Below are positions 1 through 7,232 of a DNA stretch of 62,846 bases, piece after piece. The DNA is from an uncultured Faecalibacterium sp. (GTDB lineage: Bacteria > Bacillota > Clostridia > Oscillospirales > Ruminococcaceae), in the NCBI GenBank assembly GCA_934513205.1, contig CAKSWU010000013.1, positions 1-62,846 on the forward strand. The letters are read 5' to 3'. The notes beneath the pieces were generated by a model that was not told where the DNA came from, made no database searches, and saw nothing but the letters and a program-made list of their open reading frames with translations. The translations under genes and the position numbers were made by a program. Each line of letters starts with the position of its first letter. Position 1 is the stretch's first letter.

Positions 1-71
1 AGAATTAGGGACTCGAACCCCAGACCCCCTGCGTGTGATGCAGGTGCTCTAACCAGCTGAGCTAATCCTCC
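1..71 (-). tRNA. tRNA-Val (anticodon CAC), cut at its 3' end by the window edge
   Basis: Read on the minus strand the sequence folds as a cloverleaf: acceptor strand GGAGGAT, D-arm GCTC/GAGC, anticodon stem CCTGC/GCAGG around loop ATCACAC, and a T-arm with TTCGAGT. Loop position 33 is T and positions 34-36 are CAC, so it reads GUG (Val). The last acceptor bases lie outside the window. A consensus promoter stands about 40 bases upstream. Confidence 0.92.
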
Positions 72-111
72 ATATTCACTTGTGCTGTGCGTTCCGAACG
101 GGAACGTGATT

Positions 112-140
112 ATTATAGCACGGCGTCTGCAAAATTGCAA
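112..140 (-). promoter_or_regulatory. Promoter of tRNA-Val
   Basis: On the minus strand TTGCAA (135-140) and a perfect TATAAT (112-117) are separated by 17 bases, a sigma-A type promoter pointing at the tRNA. Confidence 0.75.
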
Positions 141-182
141 GCCCCATTTTGAAAAATTTTGCATTTTTCTTTTTTCTGCCGG

Positions 183-211
183 TTGCTCTGTGTTGGCAAA
201 TCGTGTATACT
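183..211 (+). promoter_or_regulatory. Promoter of the FeoB-associated peptide gene
   Basis: TTGCTC (183-188), a 17-base spacer and TATACT (206-211) lie about 42 bases before the start codon at 253. Confidence 0.55.
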
Positions 212-252
212 GATAACAGAAATGTCCCACTGGGGAAAAGAGGTAACCAAAA

Positions 253-417
253 ATGCTGACACTTCGTGGAATCATCACGCTGATCGTGCTTGCCGTGCTG
301 TTTGCGCTGGCGGTGGTCTGGATCTCCAAGCAGGGTGGCTGGAAGGGCGAGGGCTGCGGCGGCAACTGCGCGTCCTGCCACAGCCGCTGCGAAAACCCTG
401 ACAAGAAAAAGCGCTGA
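253..417 (+). CDS. FeoB-associated Cys-rich membrane protein
   Basis: This is a 54-residue protein. Residues about 6-24 form one hydrophobic transmembrane segment. It is followed by a short Gly/Cys tail with the pattern GCGGNCASCHSRC, then a charged Lys-rich end. That layout matches the small FeoB-associated Cys-rich family, thought to sit beside the ferrous iron permease FeoB in the membrane. Here no feoB is adjacent: the gene stands alone between a tRNA and minus-strand regulators, with its own promoter and a strong terminator. Family assignment rests on the architecture and Cys pattern; the role in iron uptake is family knowledge, not shown by this locus. Confidence 0.75.
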   Translation: MLTLRGIITLIVLAVLFALAVVWISKQGGWKGEGCGGNCASCHSRCENPDKKKR

Positions 418-425
418 CAACAAGC

Positions 426-470
426 ATCCCCCGGGCCCGTATCTTCTGCCGGGTCCGGGGGATACTTTTA
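426..470 (+). terminator. Strong rho-independent terminator
   Basis: A 14-base stem (ATCCCCCGGGCCCG with its partner, one mismatch, 426-463) is followed by a short T-run. It closes the 253-417 gene and reaches the stop codon of the convergent minus-strand gene. Confidence 0.85.
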
Positions 471-770
471 TCCGGCTGAAAACACGCCCTTCTGTGCGGC
501 GTAGACAGCCACGGTGCTCAGCAGATCCTGCTGGGCATTCTTGTAGGTGGTGCGGCCGATGTGCAGCCGCTCGATCACCTCGTCCTCGGAACGGTTCTGG
601 ACATAGCGCAGCTCGAACAACTCTGCACGCAGCGGGTCGTTCTGCTTATAGTATGCCACGCTCTGCTCAATGGCGTCCCGCCAGTTTCGCTCCACCGGGT
701 TGCGCGCCCAGTACCGGGTCCCGTACCGGCGCAGCGCCAGACGGGTCGTTTTGATCTGCTCTTTTGTCAT
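468..770 (-). CDS. Phage-type sigma-like/RinA-ArpU-like transcription regulator
   Basis: A 100-residue protein with an Arg-rich N-terminus (residues 8-40). Its C-terminal helix-turn-helix around SEDEVIERLHIGRTTYK resembles sigma region 4 and the phage late regulators of the RinA/ArpU type. The ATG at 770 follows an AAGGAGGG site at 10 bases. The gene starts inside the 3' end of the upstream HTH gene, with a 104-base overlap in another frame. No phage structural genes lie nearby, so it may be a remnant of, or have been recruited from, an integrated element. The exact family is uncertain; the HTH is clear. Confidence 0.6.
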   Translation of the reverse strand: MTKEQIKTTRLALRRYGTRYWARNPVERNWRDAIEQSVAYYKQNDPLRAELFELRYVQNRSEDEVIERLHIGRTTYKNAQQDLLSTVAVYAAQKGVFSAG

Positions 771-1035
771 ACTGCTGTGCCCTCCTTCGGTTTTCCTGTG
801 CCCGCAGCATCAGCAGGTCGGCGCGGTTCTGCTGGTCAAAAAAGCAGGCGTCCCGCTCCATCATGTTCAGCCCCAGCATGGTGCTGAGCCGCTCGGCCTC
901 GTCCACCTTGAACTGTGTATTGCCCTGCAGCTTCTGGGACAGCGCGTTGGGGCTGATCTGCAGCGCCCGAGCCACAAACTGCAGCTTGTAGCCGCTTTCC
1001 CGGATGTATGCCCGGATCATTTCGGTATTTGCCAT
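667..1035 (-). CDS. XRE/Cro-like helix-turn-helix protein
   Basis: A 122-residue protein. Residues about 5-60 form a Cro/C1-type HTH (KLQFVARALQISPNALSQKLQG), followed by a predicted helix with a KVDEAERLSTMLGL pattern. After residue about 85 the frame runs through the start of the next gene, and the tail is low-complexity (Gly/Ala/Pro). The functional part is therefore probably the first 80-90 residues, the rest being a read-out into overlapping sequence. The ATG at 1035 follows GGAGAGGGG. It is divergent from the S24 repressor at 1227 and shares its operator region. This is the layout of a Cro/CI switch. Confidence 0.65.
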   Translation of the reverse strand: MANTEMIRAYIRESGYKLQFVARALQISPNALSQKLQGNTQFKVDEAERLSTMLGLNMMERDACFFDQQNRADLLMLRAQENRRRAQQYDKRADQNDPSGAAPVRDPVLGAQPGGAKLAGRH

Positions 1036-1084
1036 GGTCCCCTCTCCTTTTCAGAATGCTTTGCGCGTAACAATCTTTGGTTGT

Positions 1085-1113
1085 AGTATAGTCCAGCGTT
1101 GATTCATTGTCAA
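1085..1113 (-). promoter_or_regulatory. Promoter of the minus-strand regulator pair
   Basis: On the minus strand a perfect TTGACA (1108-1113), a 17-base spacer and TATACT (1085-1090) precede the gene starting at 1035. An inverted repeat GTTGA-N7-TCAAC (1098-1114) covers the -35 box and is a likely repressor site. Confidence 0.8.
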
Positions 1114-1141
1114 CTGATTTTTTGAAGAATTCGGAAAAAAG

Positions 1142-1170
1142 TTGATTTTTGAGAACTTATTTGGTATAAT
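1142..1170 (+). promoter_or_regulatory. Promoter of the S24 repressor gene
   Basis: TTGATT (1142-1147), 17 bases, then a perfect TATAAT (1165-1170). The -10 box lies inside the inverted repeat TTGGT-N8-ACCAA (1161-1178). Confidence 0.8.
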
Positions 1171-1226
1171 ACAACCAAGAGAGTCGATTCTAGGAGACAA
1201 CCAAACGTTTTCCATGGAGGTTTCGT

Positions 1227-1844
1227 ATGTCAGAGCTATCCACCCGCCTGCGCCTGCGCCGCGAAGAATTGGGACTGTCGCAGGAAGAGCTGGCCCAGCG
1301 CATGGGCTATCGCTCCAAATCGTCCATCACCAAGCTGGAAAAAGGCATCAACGACATTCCGCAGTCCAAGCTGGAGGAACTGGCCGCCGCACTGGAGACC
1401 AGCCCCGCCTACCTGTTGGGACTGGACACCCCCTGCACGCCGCCCCCGGGGTTTGAACCGCTGCCTAAGATGGTGCAGGTCCCGCTGGTGGGGTCCATCG
1501 CCTGCGGCACTCCCATCCTTGCCGAACAGAACATCGAAAGCTACATCGGTGTTCCCGCCGCATGGCATGCCGATTTTGCCCTGACCTGCCACGGCGACAG
1601 CATGGCGCCCACCATCTGCGATGGCGATATCGTCTGCATCCGCTGTCAGCCGGAGGTGGAACAGGGAGAGATCGCCGCCGTGCGCATCGGCGAGGAAGCC
1701 ACCCTGAAGCACTTTCATCAGCAGGGCAGCACCGTGATCCTTTCGGCAGACAACGCCGCCTGCCCGCCCATGGTCTACGCCGGGCAGCAGCTGGAAGAGA
1801 TCCGCATCGAAGGCAGGGCGGTGGGCTTCTGCCGGGGGCTGTAA
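1227..1844 (+). CDS. LexA/CI-type repressor with S24 self-cleavage domain
   Basis: A 205-residue protein. Residues about 4-62 are an XRE helix-turn-helix (LSQEELAQRMGYRSKSSITKLEKG). Residues about 85-205 are a peptidase S24 domain. The Ser nucleophile lies in GDSMAPT, the general-base Lys in EATLKHF, and a cleavage loop reads GSIACGTP, with Cys-Gly where LexA has Ala-Gly. Such repressors cleave themselves when RecA filaments form, so the genes they silence respond to DNA damage. The ATG follows GGAGG. It is divergent from the Cro-like gene and has operator-like repeats in its own promoter, so autoregulation is likely. Whether it is the housekeeping LexA or a mobile-element repressor cannot be settled from sequence; the partner genes favour the latter. 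Confidence 0.85.
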   Translation: MSELSTRLRLRREELGLSQEELAQRMGYRSKSSITKLEKGINDIPQSKLEELAAALETSPAYLLGLDTPCTPPPGFEPLPKMVQVPLVGSIACGTPILAEQNIESYIGVPAAWHADFALTCHGDSMAPTICDGDIVCIRCQPEVEQGEIAAVRIGEEATLKHFHQQGSTVILSADNAACPPMVYAGQQLEEIRIEGRAVGFCRGL

Positions 1845-1871
1845 GCCTGCAAACGAAATGGAGGGTCTGCC

Positions 1872-2090
1872 ATGTTCTTCTGCCGCAAAAAGCCCGCATT
1901 CTGCTACGACCCGGCCGTGCAGCAGCCTGCGCTGCGCTGCAGCATCTGCACCGGGGAACAGGTGGCAGGGTTTCTGCACCCCGATGGTCACTTTGAATCG
2001 ATCCAACTGATCCGCAGCCCGCAGGAGCTGGAAGCCTTCCGCGCCCGGTACGGCATCCCGCCGGACTGTCCCCTCAAAAAGATCTACTGA
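1872..2090 (+). CDS. Small uncharacterised protein with one CxxC
   Basis: A 72-residue protein that I do not recognise. It has a basic, Cys-bearing N-terminus (FFCRKKPAFCYD), one CSIC pair near residue 23, and an acidic/amphipathic C-terminal half. The ATG is preceded by GGAGGG, the gene lies 27 bases after the repressor and 14 before trmO, so it is probably cotranscribed. The Cys spacing could hold a metal, but only two to four Cys are present and no fold is evident. Confidence 0.6.
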   Translation: MFFCRKKPAFCYDPAVQQPALRCSICTGEQVAGFLHPDGHFESIQLIRSPQELEAFRARYGIPPDCPLKKIY

Positions 2091-2104
2091 AGAAGGAGCG
2101 TTCT

Positions 2105-2803
2105 ATGCCCACTGCACCCGAAGAAATGACCCTGAAGGTCATTGCCCATATCCACACCGCCTTCCCCACCAAATTCGGCATCCCACGCCAGAGCGGACTG
2201 GTGGACAGCCTGCGGGGCGAGATCCTCTTTGCCCCGGAATACCGCAACGCCGACGCCCTGCGCGGGCTGGAAGATTTCAGCCACATCTGGCTGGTGTGGC
2301 AGTTCTCCGGCGCGGTGCGGGACGGCTGGTCCCCCACCGTGCGTCCCCCGCGCCTTGGCGGCAACACCCGGGTGGGCGTGTTTGCCACCCGGTCACCCTT
2401 CCGCCCCAACCCGCTGGGCCTGTCCAGCGTAAAGCTGGAAGCCATCGAGCACCGCCCGGACGTGGGCCCGGTGCTCATCGTGCGGAGCGCGGACCTGATG
2501 GACGGCACCCCCATCTACGATATCAAGCCCTACATTCCCTACGCGGACTGCCACCCGGACGCCGCCGAGGGCTTTACCGGGCAGACCCGCACCCACCGGC
2601 TGCAGGTGGAGTTTCCGCCGGAGCTGCTGGCACAGGTGCCCCCTGCAGACCGGGACGGGTTGACCGGTGTGCTGTCCAGCGACCCGCGCCCCTCCTACCA
2701 GCACGACCCGCAGCGGATATACGGCATGGCGTTCGGCACACTGGAGGTGCATTTCAGGGTGGACGGCGATGTACTGACCGTGACCGGCGTGGACCGCCGG
2801 TGA
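2105..2803 (+). CDS. trmO: tRNA (N6-threonylcarbamoyladenosine37-N6)-methyltransferase TrmO
   Basis: This 232-residue protein belongs to the TrmO/YaeB (UPF0066) family. That family methylates the N6 of t6A37 in tRNAs reading ACY codons, using S-adenosylmethionine bound in a single-sheet beta barrel. Family hallmarks are visible: FPTKFGIPRQSG near the N-terminus, LEDFSHIWLVWQF, and the strongly conserved stretch from RPPRLGG through GVFATRSPFRPNPLGLS to the DLMDGTPIYDIKPYIPY motif. Length is normal for the family. An AAGGAG site 8 bases before the ATG supports the start. The final 60 residues form the usual C-terminal domain. Confidence 0.92.
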   Translation: MPTAPEEMTLKVIAHIHTAFPTKFGIPRQSGLVDSLRGEILFAPEYRNADALRGLEDFSHIWLVWQFSGAVRDGWSPTVRPPRLGGNTRVGVFATRSPFRPNPLGLSSVKLEAIEHRPDVGPVLIVRSADLMDGTPIYDIKPYIPYADCHPDAAEGFTGQTRTHRLQVEFPPELLAQVPPADRDGLTGVLSSDPRPSYQHDPQRIYGMAFGTLEVHFRVDGDVLTVTGVDRR

Positions 2804-2815
2804 GAGGGGCTTTTT

Positions 2816-3706
2816 ATGGAACTGCGGAACATCAACACCTTTTTGCACATTGCTGAGCTGCACAGCTTTTCCCGCACGGCGCGGCAGCTGGGCTACTCGC
2901 AGTCGGCAGTCTCTGCCCAGATCGCACAGCTGGAAGCCGAACTGGGCGTGCCGCTGTTTGACCGCGTGGGCAAGACAGTGCGCCTCACCGATGCCGGCGA
3001 GACCTTTCTGGGCTACGCCCGCGCCCTGCTGACCTGCGCGCAGCAGGCACAGGCCGCGCTGCAGCCCGCCCGGCAGATCAGCGGCCGTCTGCGCATCGCG
3101 CTGGCAGACTCGGTCTGCTCTGCCTTTCTTCCCGGGCTGCTGAAGCGCTATCACGCTCTCTGCCCGCAGGTGGAGCTGGTGCTGCGCACTGCCAGCTCGG
3201 AAGAGATGCTGCAGCTGCTGAGCAGCAATCAGGCAGACCTTGTCTATACGCTGGACCAGCCCATCCTGCAGCCCAGCATCGTCCACGCCGCGGATGTGCC
3301 GGAGCCGGTATGCTTCATCGCCCCGACGCAGCACCCGCTGGCAGGGCAGACGTCTGTGACGTTGGAGCAGCTGGCACAGCAGGAATTCCTGCTCACCGAG
3401 CGGGGCATGAGCTACCGGGACGCGCTGGACCAGTACCTTGCCCCACGGGGACTGGTCATCCACCCCTATCTGGAGCTGGGCAGCGCGGCGCTGCTGTGCC
3501 AGATGGTCGAGCAGGGCATGGGATTGTCCTTTCTGCCGGAGTACATCGTGCGCCCTGCGCTGGCAGAGGGGCGGCTGGCACGGCTGAACGTACCGGACTG
3601 TGATTTGGAGATGCACCGCCAGCTGTTCTACCACCGGGACAAATGGGTCACGCCCCAGATGAATGCGTTCATTGCGCTGGTACGGCAGGATGCCCCGACA
3701 AAATAA
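2816..3706 (+). CDS. LysR-family transcriptional regulator
   Basis: A 296-residue protein of normal LysR length. Residues 1-60 are the winged HTH (FSRTARQLGYSQSAVSAQIAQLEAELG, then LFDRVGKTVRLTDAG). Residues about 90-290 are the periplasmic-binding-protein-like effector domain. It begins 13 bases after trmO, so the two are probably cotranscribed; no divergent target gene is present, so the regulon is unknown. The effector domain ends without a frameshift. Confidence 0.9.
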   Translation: MELRNINTFLHIAELHSFSRTARQLGYSQSAVSAQIAQLEAELGVPLFDRVGKTVRLTDAGETFLGYARALLTCAQQAQAALQPARQISGRLRIALADSVCSAFLPGLLKRYHALCPQVELVLRTASSEEMLQLLSSNQADLVYTLDQPILQPSIVHAADVPEPVCFIAPTQHPLAGQTSVTLEQLAQQEFLLTERGMSYRDALDQYLAPRGLVIHPYLELGSAALLCQMVEQGMGLSFLPEYIVRPALAEGRLARLNVPDCDLEMHRQLFYHRDKWVTPQMNAFIALVRQDAPTK

Positions 3707-3808
3707 GTGGAAATGACCGCCGCGTTCTTTGGTCCTATTCAGCGGAAAAATATTTTCAATTTCGGAATTCCGAAGCGTCTGCGGACGCTCCGGGATTCCA
3801 TTTTCACG
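3707..3808 (+). repeat. Family A intergenic repeat, copy A1
   Basis: Begins right after the LysR stop codon. It shares with three other loci a block ending in TCAGCGGAA plus an AT-rich run, then a hairpin with a TGCG loop, then ATTTTCAC. Stem arms are 3764-3779 and 3784-3799, loop 3780-3783, two mismatches. The stem sequence differs from the other copies while pairing is kept. Confidence 0.7.
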
Positions 3809-3874
3809 GGCAGGGCAGCCCTCTCCGTTACGCCGTAAGGTTTTGACCGAGGACGTTCAGCCATCCTCCCAAAA

Positions 3875-3910
3875 GAAAAACCGCCGAAGGCTTTCCTTCG
3901 GCGGTTTTTC
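3875..3910. terminator. Bidirectional terminator
   Basis: Perfect stem CCGCCGAAGG/CCTTCGGCGG around a TTT-rich loop, flanked by A-run and T-run, between the convergent LysR and ABC ATPase genes. Confidence 0.9.
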
Positions 3911-3947
3911 GTAGGATAGGAGGATCAAAAATGATCTTTGCTAAGTC

Positions 3948-5063
3948 TTAGTTCAGGATGGTCAGCTCGGTCTCGATGTCGAACAGGTGCACCTTATGGG
4001 GATCGAATGCAACGCGGACGGTGTCTCCGTTGCGAGCCTTGGAGGTGGGAGCCACGCGGGCGGTCATCTTGTTGCCCTTGTACTCCAGATACAGGTAGAT
4101 CTCAGCGCCCATCATTTCGGAAACATCGACCTGAGCATCCAGCTGGCAGTCGGTGTGCTTTGCCATAAACTCGGGCTCGTCGTCGATGTCCTCGGGACGG
4201 ATGCCCATCTTGATCTTCTTGCCGACGTAAGCATCCAGCTTGCCGTCTGCGGTCTTTTCCTTGGGCAGGGGGATCACGTCGCCGCCCAGGTCAACACCGT
4301 ACAGGTCGCCCTTCTTGATCAGGGTGCCGTCCAGGAAGTTCATCTGGGGGCTGCCGATGAAGCCTGCAACGAACATGTTGCACGGCATATCGTACAGGTT
4401 CTGCGGGGTATCGACCTGCTGGATGATGCCATCCTTCATGACGACGATGCGGTCGCCCATGGTCATAGCCTCGGTCTGGTCGTGGGTAACGTAGATGAAG
4501 GTGGTAGCCAGCTTCTTGTGCAGCTTGATGATCTCGGTGCGCATGCTGGTACGCAGCTTTGCATCCAGGTTGGACAGGGGCTCGTCCAGCAGGAAGACTG
4601 CCGGGTTACGAACCATTGCACGGCCCAGAGCAACACGCTGACGCTGACCACCGGACAGAGCCTTGGGCTTGCGGTCCAGCAGGTGCTCGATCTCCAGGAT
4701 CTTGGCAGCCTCGTGCACGCGCTTGTCGATCTCGTCCTTCGGGGTCTTGCGCAGCTCCAGACCGAAAGCGATGTTCTTGTAAACGGTCATGTGGGGGTAC
4801 AGAGCGTAGCTCTGGAACACCATGGCGATATCACGATCCTTCGGGGGAACGTCGTTGATCAGACGGCCGCCGATGTACATCTCGCCCTTGGAGATCTCCT
4901 CCAGACCGGCGATCATACGCAGGGTGGTGGACTTGCCGCAGCCAGAGGGGCCGACGAAGATGATGAACTCCTTATCCTGGATCTCCAGGTTGAAGTCGGT
5001 AACGGACGGGGCAGTTGCGCCCGGATAGATCTTGTAGATGTGCTGGCAGCTGATGGAAGCCAT
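3948..5063 (-). CDS. msmK: Sugar ABC transporter ATP-binding protein (MsmK/UgpC type)
   Basis: A 371-residue ATPase of the CUT1 sugar-importer class. Walker A is GPSGCGKST, the Q-loop is in VFQSYALYPHM, the signature LSGGQRQRVALGRA, Walker B VFLLDEP with D-loop SNLDA, and the switch His in VTHDQTEA. After residue about 240 come the OB-fold regulatory domains typical of MalK/MsmK/UgpC (GIRPEDI, then the TOBE part ending in VHLFDIET). No permease or binding protein gene is adjacent, which is typical of the shared ATPase that serves several oligosaccharide importers in Firmicutes. The start was set at 5063 because GGAGG lies 9 bases before that ATG; a longer frame has no site. Confidence 0.92.
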   Translation of the reverse strand: MASISCQHIYKIYPGATAPSVTDFNLEIQDKEFIIFVGPSGCGKSTTLRMIAGLEEISKGEMYIGGRLINDVPPKDRDIAMVFQSYALYPHMTVYKNIAFGLELRKTPKDEIDKRVHEAAKILEIEHLLDRKPKALSGGQRQRVALGRAMVRNPAVFLLDEPLSNLDAKLRTSMRTEIIKLHKKLATTFIYVTHDQTEAMTMGDRIVVMKDGIIQQVDTPQNLYDMPCNMFVAGFIGSPQMNFLDGTLIKKGDLYGVDLGGDVIPLPKEKTADGKLDAYVGKKIKMGIRPEDIDDEPEFMAKHTDCQLDAQVDVSEMMGAEIYLYLEYKGNKMTARVAPTSKARNGDTVRVAFDPHKVHLFDIETELTILN

Positions 5064-5102
5064 AATCGTTATCCTCCGTTTGATATTTTGTGTTTCACGC
5101 AC

Positions 5103-5131
5103 TTGACGGCGTGTTGTTTCGTTGGTACTAT
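5103..5131 (+). promoter_or_regulatory. Likely promoter of the AraC-family gene
   Basis: TTGACG (5103-5108), a 17-base spacer and TACTAT (5126-5131) lie about 57 bases before the TTG start at 5189. Confidence 0.5.
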
Positions 5132-5188
5132 AATAGCAGATAATTTTGTGATATAAAATAGCATTTTATTGATTAGAGGTGTCAGATA

Positions 5189-6040
5189 TTGCTGTTTGAC
5201 TGGAACACCATCGCCGCCCTTTCCGAAGTGCGGGACCTGCAGCTGTCCGCACCCTGCACCCTGACCGGCGACGGGCTGTGGGTGTGCCTTGTTTCCAGCG
5301 GACAGTGCACCGCCTGTGTGCCGGGCACCGGAGCGATGCCCGCCGGGTCTGCGCTGCTTTTGCCGCCCCAGAGCGTTTGTGCCGGGCATCTGGTCCTCAG
5401 CCGCGCCCCGCTGACCCTTGCGCCGCAGGACGCAGCCGGGTGCCACCTGCTCTGTCTGCAGCTCTCCGGTCAGGCACCGGTCCAGTTTCTGAACGGTCTG
5501 CACGAGCTGCCCTACCTTGCCATGGGCAGCTCCTGCCCTGCCGCCGCCGAGCTGATGGGCCGCCTGTCTCAGGAAGCCGCCGGTCACAGCCGCGCCCGCA
5601 GTCAGCTGGCCTATGCACTGCTGTGCGAGCTGGCGGATGCCGACAGCGCCGCCCCCGCCCTGCCGCCGCTGGTGCAGGCCGCCATCGAGGACATCCGCGC
5701 CAACTACGCGGGCCTGTATGGGGTGGAAGAGCTCAGCGAGCGGCTGGGCGTGTCCAAGAGCCACCTTGTGCGTACCTTCACCGCCGCCGTGGGGGTGCCG
5801 CCGGGCAGGTACCTGACCACCGTGCGCATCGAGGCCGCACAGCGTCTGCTGCTGCACCGGGAGTACACGCTGGACGTGGTGGCCAGCCTGTGCGGCTTTT
5901 CCGGGGCCAACTACCTGTGCCGTGTGTTCAAAAAAGAAACCGGTCAGTCCCCCGCGCAATGGCGGACGATGGCCGGTCATGCCGCCCGCAGCGGGCTTTC
6001 CCCCGAGGAAGCCCTCCGCGAACAGGAGCTTTATGTTTAG
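5189..6040 (+). CDS. AraC-family transcriptional regulator
   Basis: A 283-residue protein. The first 160 residues form a cupin-like effector domain with weak similarity to known sensors. Residues about 175-270 are the double HTH of AraC/XylS proteins (YGVEELSERLGVSKSHLVRTF, then TLDVVASLCGFSGANYLCRVFKKETG). The start is a TTG: an in-frame TAG at 5174 leaves no ATG, and AGAGGTG precedes the TTG. It is divergent from the sugar ABC ATPase gene, so control of sugar uptake is plausible. Its 3' end overlaps the convergent GGDEF gene by 4 bases. Confidence 0.85.
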   Translation: MLFDWNTIAALSEVRDLQLSAPCTLTGDGLWVCLVSSGQCTACVPGTGAMPAGSALLLPPQSVCAGHLVLSRAPLTLAPQDAAGCHLLCLQLSGQAPVQFLNGLHELPYLAMGSSCPAAAELMGRLSQEAAGHSRARSQLAYALLCELADADSAAPALPPLVQAAIEDIRANYAGLYGVEELSERLGVSKSHLVRTFTAAVGVPPGRYLTTVRIEAAQRLLLHREYTLDVVASLCGFSGANYLCRVFKKETGQSPAQWRTMAGHAARSGLSPEEALREQELYV

Positions 6041-7134
6041 GTCGTGTCTTTTGCCTTCCTGCGGGACTCTCTGCACGCATTTTTGGCGCGGTACATGGCC
6101 TCATCGGCGCGGCGGAAGGCATCCTTCATGCTTTCCCTGCCGGCACCAAAGGTCTCCCATCCGACAGAAACGACCATTACGGGCTGGCCCTTTCCGGTGT
6201 GGCTCTTATGCCACGTTTCAAATTCGGCGTTCAGCTGTTCCACCTTATCCAGATTCCGGCGCAGCACCACGCAGAACTCATCGCCGCCCATCCGGAAGCA
6301 GCGTCCGCTGGTGCCGTATACCTCGCGCAGGCCCTGCGCCACCGTGCACAGGCATTTGTCGCCGACTGCGTGGCCATAGGTGTCGTTTATCAGCTTGAAC
6401 CGGTCCACGTCAAAAAACAAGATCACGCCGGCACCGCGGTACCGTTTGAGGTAGTCCTCAAAGCTCCACCGGTTGCCCAGCTCGGTCAGACCGTCCACCT
6501 GCTGCAGGATGTCGCCGTAGAATTTGTACAGCATAATGGCCGAGATGCCCACCACCAGCCAGACGATCTCCACATCGCTGTCGTACAGGAACACTGCAAT
6601 GCCGCTGACCAGAAAGACTGTGACCAGCAGCACCATCACGCCGCCGCTCTGCTGATAGTGCCAGAAGGTCTGCAGCCCCTGCACCAGATAATACACGACG
6701 CCGAAGCAATAGAAGGCGATGTACACCGCGTACAGCGGACCGTGGTGGTAGATGTTCTGCGCATCCACATACCAGATCTGCCCCGTGAACAGGGTCACGG
6801 TCTCCAGCACCACATGAAGCGCCAGCAGCCTGCTGATGTGCTTCTCCCACAGGATGTGGCTGCTGAGGCTTTTGCCGCACAGAAGCCCCAGATACGGCGC
6901 GCTGCACAGCTCGATGTATTTTACCAGCTTATGCAGCCAGATGTACTTTGCCGGGGTGCCGTCCAGTGCATTGCCCAGCCACTCGCACAGCGCCGCCGTG
7001 CTGATGACCAGAAACAGGACCCGGGTGATGTTCTTGCGCTCCCGGTCCAGTGTTGTGTTGAAGCTGACCGCCGCCAGCATGATCATCATGGCAAACACCA
7101 CAAATCCGGTATTGACTGTATAGTAAGGATCCAT
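6037..7134 (-). CDS. Membrane diguanylate cyclase (GGDEF domain)
   Basis: A 365-residue protein. The first about 200 residues contain six or more hydrophobic segments, resembling an integral-membrane sensor. Residues about 210-355 are a GGDEF domain with DVDRFKLINDTYGH and an intact GGDEF active site (FRMGGDEF). It should make cyclic di-GMP from two GTP at the inner face of the membrane. No RxxD inhibitory site is seen five residues before GGDEF. No EAL or PilZ protein is adjacent. The ATG at 7134 lies on the minus strand in an isolated unit. Confidence 0.88.
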   Translation of the reverse strand: MDPYYTVNTGFVVFAMMIMLAAVSFNTTLDRERKNITRVLFLVISTAALCEWLGNALDGTPAKYIWLHKLVKYIELCSAPYLGLLCGKSLSSHILWEKHISRLLALHVVLETVTLFTGQIWYVDAQNIYHHGPLYAVYIAFYCFGVVYYLVQGLQTFWHYQQSGGVMVLLVTVFLVSGIAVFLYDSDVEIVWLVVGISAIMLYKFYGDILQQVDGLTELGNRWSFEDYLKRYRGAGVILFFDVDRFKLINDTYGHAVGDKCLCTVAQGLREVYGTSGRCFRMGGDEFCVVLRRNLDKVEQLNAEFETWHKSHTGKGQPVMVVSVGWETFGAGRESMKDAFRRADEAMYRAKNACRESRRKAKDTT

Positions 7135-7232
7135 TGCGTTTCCCTCACCTTATGGTTAAGCTCTCCGGGCTCTGCCCTCCCGTATAGTATACCTGTTTCT
7201 CCCCGTCTTTTCAAGAAAGCACTGAGTTGTTT

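Larger units (their letters stand above)
1077..1204. promoter_or_regulatory. Shared operator region with three ACAACCAA boxes
   Basis: The octamer ACAACCAA occurs three times between the divergent genes: on the minus strand at 1077-1084, just downstream of the minus promoter; on the plus strand at 1171-1178, abutting the plus -10 box; and again at 1197-1204. The copies sit where a bound repressor would block both promoters. Assignment to the S24 protein at 1227 is inferred from position. Confidence 0.55.

Noticed and set aside
468..1844. Intact prophage at the window start
   Set aside because: Only regulator genes are present; no integrase, terminase, capsid or attachment repeats were found.
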